Positions 6,188 to 11,628 of a DNA stretch of 11,628 bases are shown here, piece after piece. The stretch covers positions 1-11,628 of the forward strand of contig JAFTCU010000129.1 in NCBI GenBank assembly GCA_017454585.1. Reading direction: 5' to 3'. Below the pieces are notes generated by a model. The model did not search any database and was not told the DNA's origin. It was given only the letters and a program-made list of their open reading frames with translations. The position numbers and the translations under genes were made by a program. This stretch comes from Thermoguttaceae bacterium. GTDB lineage: Bacteria; Planctomycetota; Planctomycetia; Pirellulales; Thermoguttaceae. The number at the start of each line of letters is the position of its first letter. The first letter of the stretch is position 1.

Positions 6188-7039
6188 ATGAGATTCGTTT
6201 TTGGGCTTCCGCTTTTTTTATTCGCAGCAGCGTTTACTCTTTCCGCGCAGGAAATTCCCGAGCCGGAGTGGACCCCCGTTTTTCAGGGCGTGGACTATGC
6301 GCATTTCGAGGTCACAGACCCATTGCTGAAGGTGTATGTTCTGCGGATAGATACGCAGACCCCCGGTATTTCGTTCGTGACGACAGGCCGCTGCGAAAAT
6401 TTCAAAGCGGACGAAGCCGAAACGGATCGCCGGACCGTGCCCGATTTTCTGATGGAGAACGACCTGGAAGCTGCCATCAACGCGAATTTTTACTCGCCGT
6501 TCAACCATCAGACCCTCATTTCTCGCGGTCCCTCGGATCAGAAAGGGCTTGTCATTTCCGATGGCGTGCTGGTTTCGCCGCCACAGATCGGTTTCGCGTC
6601 ATTTATCCAAGATCAGAACGATGGTCTTTTTTACGTTCGCACGTTTAAGCCGGGTGACTCGCTTGACGGTATCCGAACGGCGGTTTCCGGTAACCGGATC
6701 CTTATGGAAGGGGGCAAACGGGTGGATTCCCCGGATCGTGCGCGCCATCCACGGACCGCAGTCGGCGTTTCTCCGGACCGCAAAACCGTTTATTTCGTAG
6801 TCGTGGATGGACGTCAGGCAGGTTTCAGTATTGGCGCAACGTATAACGATTTGGGAGCCATATTCGAGCGTCTGGGGGCGTATGAAGCAGTCAATCTTGA
6901 CGGCGGCGGCTCCACGACGATGGTCATACGTGACGCGGAGGACCAACCCAAAGTTCTGAATCGTCCTGTAGGTCTGGGGCCTGTGAATACGCTCCGCCAC
7001 AACGGAAACTCGATCGGAATTCACGCCAACCGACTTTGA
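6188..7039 (+). CDS. Secreted phosphodiester glycosidase family protein (NAGPA/DUF2233-like)
   Basis: The 283-residue protein has a signal peptide (1-20, cut after LSA before QE). It carries the signatures of the phosphodiester glycosidase fold shared with mammalian uncovering enzyme (NAGPA) and bacterial exopolysaccharide-associated proteins: AAINANFYSPF (95-105), HPRTAVGVSPDRKTVYFVVVDGRQ (187-210, split by the family's short turn), FSIGATYNDLG and the hallmark AVNLDGGGSTTMV (234-246). These enzymes remove an N-acetylglucosamine or similar sugar from a phosphodiester. The natural substrate here is unknown; wall polymers or exopolysaccharide are plausible. I choose the ATG at 6188. An in-frame TTG at 6176 would put four extra residues before the signal peptide. 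The ribosome binding site is weak. The toroid-protein gene starts 59 nt downstream with no terminator between, so they may be co-transcribed. Confidence 0.88.
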   Translation: MRFVFGLPLFLFAAAFTLSAQEIPEPEWTPVFQGVDYAHFEVTDPLLKVYVLRIDTQTPGISFVTTGRCENFKADEAETDRRTVPDFLMENDLEAAINANFYSPFNHQTLISRGPSDQKGLVISDGVLVSPPQIGFASFIQDQNDGLFYVRTFKPGDSLDGIRTAVSGNRILMEGGKRVDSPDRARHPRTAVGVSPDRKTVYFVVVDGRQAGFSIGATYNDLGAIFERLGAYEAVNLDGGGSTTMVIRDAEDQPKVLNRPVGLGPVNTLRHNGNSIGIHANRL

Positions 7040-7098
7040 GCCAGCATCCCCATTCCGTGATTTTCCATTTACACATATTTCCCCGTTAAATTCGACCC

Positions 7099-9834
7099 AT
7101 GAAAAATCCCCTGAAACCCATTTTCGATTTTTTGACGATTACGGGTGGCGAAGCCCTCGTTCTGTTTGTACTCACGGGGATCAGCGTAGCTGGACTCGTT
7201 TGGGGATGCACGTCCATGAATGCGGCCTCATGGTTGAATTGGAAAGCCGTTCTGGGGAATATCCCGCTGATGGTCGGAGCGGGAATGCTTGTTTTGACGT
7301 TTCTTGTTTACATAGGATGTATGCACGATTCTGAAAAACGTGGCCTCGTCCTCTGCGCGGCGCTCAGCATTCTGTTCCATTTCGGTCTTTTTTCATGGTT
7401 CGCCTGTGTGATGGTCGGAAATCGGCCGATTTATGAGGATCAGGAAGTCGCGCTGAATCTGAACTCCAAACCGCCGCTCATCGTGAACGATTACTATATG
7501 TCGGAAATGCCCGGCGATGAAATTCTGGACGGAGAGTCAGCGGATTCCATGCCGTATGCTAAAGAAGGACCGCAAATCGGCGCTCCCGAAGCCTCTGATG
7601 CGGTTTCTGAAGATAAACTTCAGGAAGATCTGAAACGAGTGGCCCAAGCCCATGAGGAAATGGAGTCCCAAGCTGACGAATCCGCTGAAAAAAACTCGGA
7701 AGCACGTTCCAGGGCCAATGAAATCCAGGTCTCGGAACCTTCCAAGGTCGAGCAGGAAATGATCGAAAAAGAGCCTCAAGCCCCTCAATCATTTGTGGAC
7801 GCCCAGAAGTTTGGTCAGAATGTAACTGCTGAAGGAATCATCGGCGCGGAAAATCCCACCGTGCAAGTGAAAAACGAATCTGCAGAACTTGTGTCGGCGG
7901 AAAACATCAAGCTCGAAAAAATCAATCTTCGTGAAGAAGCCCTTAAAAAGCAGAAACAAAAATCTGAATTTCGAGAAAAACTGGAGCAAAACCGTCCTCA
8001 ATCCATCGAAAAGGAAGAATCCAAAAACGGGACGATTCCTTCTAATTTAATTCATGATGGCGCTAACGAAGTCGCGGGGATGGCCCAGAATTGGGGCGAA
8101 ACCTCCAAAGACGCTCCGCAAGGGGGCGCGGGTGATACAGTGGGTGAGATCCGTTCAGGCCTGGGTGAGGAACGCGGCCCAGCCGCCAACGCTGCCAGCC
8201 TGAAAGTGGATAAAACTCCAAAGAATTCCAAAAATGGAAAGAAAATTCTCGTTTCGGAAGATTCCAAGTCCGTTTCGGGCGGGCAGACGGTTGGGGCTCG
8301 TGCCGGAAATGGTGAAAACCTGGATGAATTGATTTCTGGAGCGATCAATGGTGTTTCCGATGCGGTTCTGGAATCGACGGCCAAGCCCGAAAAAGTCGCG
8401 GGCTCGAACGTCATGCAAACCGAAAAAGACGAAATTCTGAAAAATGTCGTGGTTTTCCGTTTCGAGAAACCGACAGTTCCAGAAATGGGGTTAAGCCGGG
8501 ATACGGAAATTTCCCGTGAAGAATCACTCAAGTCGCTGCGGGAGGCCCTTCAAAACAACCAGTCGGAGGAAGACACTGTTACCGGCCCTGACATGTCCTC
8601 GCCCGAGGCGAATAATCTGCTTTTGAAACCGGGAGACGCCATTCTGCCTGAAACGTCTCTTCCTTACCGCCAGCGTATGCGCAAGAACCACCGCCAGATG
8701 ATCGAAGATGCCGGCGGAAATCCCGCTTCCGAGCAAATCGTTGAACAAGGATTGCAGTTTCTCGAACGGAATCAGTTTGAGGACGGGCACTGGTCGCTGA
8801 ACTTTTTGCCTTATGATTTACCGGAAGGAATGACGGAGGAAAAGCTTGCGCTTGGAACCATTCACGCCGATACTGCCGCGACAGGGCTTTCACTTCTCGC
8901 GCTCCTCGGGGCTGGTTATACGCATTTAAATACGGATTCGGAGAATGATTACGCCGAAACAGTGGGCAAGGGTTTGCGGTGGCTTCTGAATAATCAGCAA
9001 AAAGATGGCAGTCTTTTCTCTGTCTCCACCGATATGGATCGTTACAGCAGGATTTACTCGCAGGGGATCGCAACGATCGCTCTGTGTGAAGCGTACGGAA
9101 TGACCCATGATTCCCGTCTCCGCGAACCGGCACAGCGATCGATCGATTTCATTCTGAAGGCGCAGACACCCCAGGGTGGCTGGCGGTACACACCGGAGAA
9201 AAATGATGGGGTTTGGCGCGGTGAATCGGACACGTCCGTTACTGGCTGGCAGGCGATGGCGCTCGTCAGCGCGAAAATGGCCGGGCTAAAAGTACCTGAC
9301 GAAGCCTTCAAAAAGCTGGAGCTTTGGGTGAAAAAAGCCTCCATCGACGGTGGAAAACGTTTCTGTTACCTGCCAGTCGAAAAGCCGCTGAATGATGAAA
9401 TGAGAGAATGGAAAAAGCCATCTTTCGCGATGACTGCTGAAGGGCTTTTAATGGAGCTTTACCTGAACTACGACCCGCAAAAACCGGAATTTCAGGACGC
9501 TGTAGATTATCTCATGACCAATCTGCCGACCGTAACCACAAAGCGTCGTGACACCTACTACTGGTACTACGCCACGCAAGTTCTTTTCCACCTGAACGAT
9601 GCCCGCTGGAAGGAATGGCAGACGACTTTGGTTCAGTCCCTCCAAAACTCCCAGGAGAAAGAAAATGAATTGCTGCGCGGAAGCTGGGATCCTGCTGGTC
9701 CCGCCCCCGATAATTGGGGTATGACTGCCGGCAGACATTACGTCACCGCGATGCACCTTCTTATGCTGGAAGTTTATTACCGTCACCTCCCGCTCTTCCG
9801 CGAGTTAAATTCCGAGCCGGAAGTTGAAAAGTAA
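7099..9834 (+). CDS. Membrane-anchored protein with squalene-cyclase/prenyltransferase-like alpha/alpha toroid
   Basis: This 911-residue protein has three parts. Residues 18-106 contain three hydrophobic helices (about 18-36, 51-73 and 82-106). Residues 110-530 are a long, charged, Glu/Lys/Gln-rich linker, partly coiled-coil-like at 170-225 and 265-310, with a Gly/Ser/Asn-rich middle. Residues 540-900 form a helical-repeat domain of the prenyltransferase/squalene-oxidase-repeat type: VEQGLQFLERNQFEDGHWS, GKGLRWLLNNQQKDGSLF, RSIDFILKAQTPQGGWRY and others. Two DTxxTG motifs (DTAATG at 591, DTSVTGW at 711) recur. The C-terminus carries GSWDPAG, DNWG and MLEVYYRHLPLF. The DxDD catalytic motif of squalene-hopene cyclase is not visible, so terpene cyclisation is not supported; a structural or binding role outside the membrane is more likely. 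I associate this architecture with planctomycetes from memory. There is no Shine-Dalgarno sequence. The gene ends at a strong terminator. Confidence 0.88.
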   Translation: MKNPLKPIFDFLTITGGEALVLFVLTGISVAGLVWGCTSMNAASWLNWKAVLGNIPLMVGAGMLVLTFLVYIGCMHDSEKRGLVLCAALSILFHFGLFSWFACVMVGNRPIYEDQEVALNLNSKPPLIVNDYYMSEMPGDEILDGESADSMPYAKEGPQIGAPEASDAVSEDKLQEDLKRVAQAHEEMESQADESAEKNSEARSRANEIQVSEPSKVEQEMIEKEPQAPQSFVDAQKFGQNVTAEGIIGAENPTVQVKNESAELVSAENIKLEKINLREEALKKQKQKSEFREKLEQNRPQSIEKEESKNGTIPSNLIHDGANEVAGMAQNWGETSKDAPQGGAGDTVGEIRSGLGEERGPAANAASLKVDKTPKNSKNGKKILVSEDSKSVSGGQTVGARAGNGENLDELISGAINGVSDAVLESTAKPEKVAGSNVMQTEKDEILKNVVVFRFEKPTVPEMGLSRDTEISREESLKSLREALQNNQSEEDTVTGPDMSSPEANNLLLKPGDAILPETSLPYRQRMRKNHRQMIEDAGGNPASEQIVEQGLQFLERNQFEDGHWSLNFLPYDLPEGMTEEKLALGTIHADTAATGLSLLALLGAGYTHLNTDSENDYAETVGKGLRWLLNNQQKDGSLFSVSTDMDRYSRIYSQGIATIALCEAYGMTHDSRLREPAQRSIDFILKAQTPQGGWRYTPEKNDGVWRGESDTSVTGWQAMALVSAKMAGLKVPDEAFKKLELWVKKASIDGGKRFCYLPVEKPLNDEMREWKKPSFAMTAEGLLMELYLNYDPQKPEFQDAVDYLMTNLPTVTTKRRDTYYWYYATQVLFHLNDARWKEWQTTLVQSLQNSQEKENELLRGSWDPAGPAPDNWGMTAGRHYVTAMHLLMLEVYYRHLPLFRELNSEPEVEK

Positions 9835-9840
9835 AATGAA

Positions 9841-9868
9841 GCGCCGCCATTATCGCGGCGTTTTTTTT
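9841..9868 (+). terminator. Intrinsic terminator of the toroid-protein gene
   Basis: CGCCGC (9842-9847), a 7-nt loop and GCGGCG (9855-9860) form a perfect all-G/C stem followed directly by eight T residues (9861-9868), 7 nt after the stop codon. This is a textbook Rho-independent terminator. Confidence 0.93.
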
Positions 9869-9926
9869 CGTCACATCGTTTTTTCTCCTCCAATTTTTAT
9901 TACACTTTTTCGGATTTTAAGACGAT

Positions 9927-9958
9927 AAATAGGAAAAGCAATTTTACCTATTTTTTTT
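9927..9958 (+). promoter_or_regulatory. AT-rich hairpin with U-tract upstream of the Sel1 gene
   Basis: AAATAGG (9927-9933) pairs with CCTATTT (9947-9953), with an inner AAAA/TTTT pairing around a GCAA tetraloop and one bulged A (9946). The descending arm runs into a T-run ending at 9958. It lies 51 nt before the Sel1 start codon, so it could be a second weak terminator, a leader attenuator or a regulatory site. Promoter-like boxes nearby (TTACAC at 9900-9905, GATAAA at 9924-9929) are weak. Confidence 0.45.
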
Positions 9959-10009
9959 GTATTACGGTTTATTCCATTTCTATTGCTCATTTTTACAAGG
10001 AATTAGCTC

Positions 10010-11557
10010 ATGATTTCCACATACTACCGGTTTTCAGTCACACGGCTTTTTCTCGGTACTCTGGCACTCATTTTTGCCTTTTCTTTGACGAATGTTTTCG
10101 CGCAAGGTCAAGCCTCTTCCGATTTCAATTTCGCTGAATATAAAGCAAAAGCGGAAAAAGGTGACGCCGAAGCGCAGTTGATCGTCGGAATGTGCTATTC
10201 CGCGGGTGAAGGAGGAGTGAAACAGGACGATAAAGAGGCTCTCAAATGGCTCCAAATGGCCGCCAAGCAAAAAAACTATCAGGCCATGTACGTCCTCTCC
10301 GTTTACTGCATGGAGGGCCGCGGCGGCATCCCAAAAAATGAAGAACTCGGCAAAAAATTGCTGATCAACGCATCCAACGGAGGATTTGCAGAGGCCCAGT
10401 ACGAGTACGCATCGTCGCTGGCCGAAGAGAAAAAAATGGATGAAGCCCTTCCGTTGATGAAGAAGTCCGCGGATCAGGGATTTGTTCCGGCCCAAACCGC
10501 ACTGGGAACGTACTACGTGAACATGATGAAGCCCGGTTCCAAGGAACACGAAGAAGGGCTGACGCTGCTTTCCCTCGCAGCCGCTGAAGGCGATTTGGAT
10601 GCGCAAATGACGCTTGCCGGAACGCTTATCGACCAGAAAAACGTCGTGGCGGGTGTCGTCTGGCTGGAAATTGCCGGAATGAACGGAGAAAAAAGCATTC
10701 CCGACCTTATAAAAAATATCACACTCACCCCGAAAGACTGCTATGAGATTTCTTCGGCGTTCTTTATGGGGGACGGAATCATCCCGAAAAATTACGAGAA
10801 ATACAAACAATGGGGCGAACGCGCCGTTGCGCAGAACAATGCAGACGCGTTTTTCTCGCTTGGAGTTTATTACTTCGGGGGCTACAATCACGAGCAAAAT
10901 TTGAGCAAAGGGATCGCCTATCTGACGAAAGCCGCTGATCAGGGTAACGCGGAGGCGCAGGCGCTTCTCGCCATCGCGTACCGGAACGGGCGTGGAGTTC
11001 CGCAGGATTACAAGAAAGCGATCGAATTCCTTCAGAAGTCCGCGAAACAGCAAAACGCAGGCGCTTACAAGCAACTTGCGTTCACCTCGCTCTTTGGACT
11101 TGGAATCACCTCCAAAGAAGAAACCACACAGAAGCTCTTCGAGAAAGCGGTTGAAATGAAAGAACCGACTTCCACGATCTTTATGGATTATTGCAAGACG
11201 AACAGTATTTCACTTGAAAACGGTCCAGCGATCATTAAGCAGCTTACCGACTCTGCCAAAAACGGGGATGCAACGGCTCAGTTCCTGATGGCGGAGTGCT
11301 TCAGCGACGGGTATGGAATGAAGATGGACGAAAAAGGCATGGTGGCCTACTACACCATGGCGGCCAAACAGAATTATGCCCCGGCGCTGACGGCTCTTTC
11401 CTGGATCTATGAAATGGGGATTTACGTGAAAGAAAATCGTGAAACCGCCATTCAGCTTGCTCTTCGGGCGGCCAATCAGGGTGATCAGGAAGCGCTCTCC
11501 TACCTCGCCACGGTTGGAAACGTTGAAATGGAAAATTCGGCTCCGGCGTCAAAATAA
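10010..11557 (+). CDS. Secreted Sel1-repeat (TPR-like) protein
   Basis: The 515-residue protein has a signal peptide (1-31, cut after VFA before QGQ) and then a solenoid of Sel1-like repeats of 36-40 residues along nearly its whole length. Clear units start at about 51 (GDAEAQLIVGMCYSAGEGG), 125, 157 (FVPAQTALGTYY), 195, 277, 312 (GNAEAQALLAIAYRNGRGV), 419 (GDATAQFLMAECFSDGYG) and 455. Each ends in a helix of the KWLQMAAKQ or EFLQKSAKQ type. The region 225-275 and part of 355-415 are degenerate. Sel1 proteins act as protein-binding scaffolds, often in envelope signalling or quality control; the partner is unknown. AAGGA lies 8 nt before the ATG, a good ribosome binding site. The gene stands alone behind a terminator, so it probably has its own promoter in the AT-rich 9870-10009 gap. 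Confidence 0.92.
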   Translation: MISTYYRFSVTRLFLGTLALIFAFSLTNVFAQGQASSDFNFAEYKAKAEKGDAEAQLIVGMCYSAGEGGVKQDDKEALKWLQMAAKQKNYQAMYVLSVYCMEGRGGIPKNEELGKKLLINASNGGFAEAQYEYASSLAEEKKMDEALPLMKKSADQGFVPAQTALGTYYVNMMKPGSKEHEEGLTLLSLAAAEGDLDAQMTLAGTLIDQKNVVAGVVWLEIAGMNGEKSIPDLIKNITLTPKDCYEISSAFFMGDGIIPKNYEKYKQWGERAVAQNNADAFFSLGVYYFGGYNHEQNLSKGIAYLTKAADQGNAEAQALLAIAYRNGRGVPQDYKKAIEFLQKSAKQQNAGAYKQLAFTSLFGLGITSKEETTQKLFEKAVEMKEPTSTIFMDYCKTNSISLENGPAIIKQLTDSAKNGDATAQFLMAECFSDGYGMKMDEKGMVAYYTMAAKQNYAPALTALSWIYEMGIYVKENRETAIQLALRAANQGDQEALSYLATVGNVEMENSAPASK

Positions 11558-11560
11558 AAG

Positions 11561-11597
11561 GGACGCTTTGATACGGAGGGCCGGCGTCCTCGCCGGT
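11561..11597. repeat. GC-rich palindrome after the Sel1 gene, third palindrome type
   Basis: CCGGCG (11581-11586), loop TCCT and CGCCGG (11591-11596) form a perfect GC-rich hairpin 23 nt after the stop codon. An alternative, mutually exclusive pairing joins GGACGC (11561-11566) with GCGTCC (11584-11589). No T-run follows, so it is not a classic terminator. It may be a dispersed intergenic palindrome or a 3'-end stabilising structure. Confidence 0.6.
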
Positions 11598-11628
11598 CAA
11601 GTTAATAATCGTTAAAACGGAAAAAGCA

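Noticed and set aside
7099..9834. Calling the toroid protein a squalene-hopene cyclase
   Set aside because: Repeat units resemble the superfamily, but the DxDD catalytic motif is not visible and the membrane anchor plus long linker do not fit a cyclase.
10034..11074. 346-codon open frame on the minus strand opposite the Sel1 gene
   Set aside because: The repeat periodicity on the plus strand explains the locus; the antisense product is an Arg/Phe-rich shadow without features.

Overview
The window looks like chromosomal DNA from a Planctomycetota-type bacterium, or a close relative in the PVC group. The call rests on four things: the local ArgC and IspG variants (GATGYTALE in Arg[10 protein letters not shown] in IspG); a small protein ending in a SFTWYDAAVLSQKIR motif that I associate from memory with planctomycetes; a large membrane-anchored protein with a squalene-cyclase-like alpha/alpha toroid; and the weak or absent Shine-Dalgarno sequences before most genes. 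This is an inference from sequence style. There is no rRNA, tRNA, phage gene, transposase, CRISPR array or complete mobile element in the window.

Layout. Positions 1-727 (minus) hold the start of a membrane protein whose C-terminal part, running off the window, is an (EPAPAE)n repeat encoded by a near-perfect 18-bp tandem array. Divergent from it is nrdR (967-1425, plus). A small conserved-looking gene (1559-1777, minus) converges on nrdR and diverges from ispG (2049-3215, plus). A secreted SGNH-type hydrolase follows (3338-4015), bracketed by four copies of a REP-like palindrome, two of which face each other as a 22-bp perfect inverted repeat. After an AT-rich leader comes argC (4373-5383). 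It is followed after 21 nt, with the best ribosome binding site in the window, by two tandem genes for small secreted Tyr/Pro-rich proteins (5405-5713 and 5774-6061). Next are a secreted phosphodiester-glycosidase-family protein (6188-7039) and the 911-residue toroid protein (7099-9834), which ends at a clear intrinsic terminator (9841-9868). A secreted Sel1-repeat protein (10010-11557) closes the window.

How the genes fit together. Three genes are housekeeping: NrdR (control of ribonucleotide reductase), IspG (penultimate MEP-pathway step) and ArgC (arginine biosynthesis). They are single genes without their usual pathway neighbours. Most of the rest are envelope or exported proteins: a three-helix membrane protein with a Pro/Glu stalk, the SGNH hydrolase, the Tyr/Pro-rich pair, the glycosidase, the membrane toroid protein and the Sel1 protein. 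The window therefore reads as housekeeping genes scattered among poorly characterised cell-surface genes, not as one dedicated system. The best leads are the Tyr/Pro-rich pair, the toroid protein and the REP-like repeat cluster.
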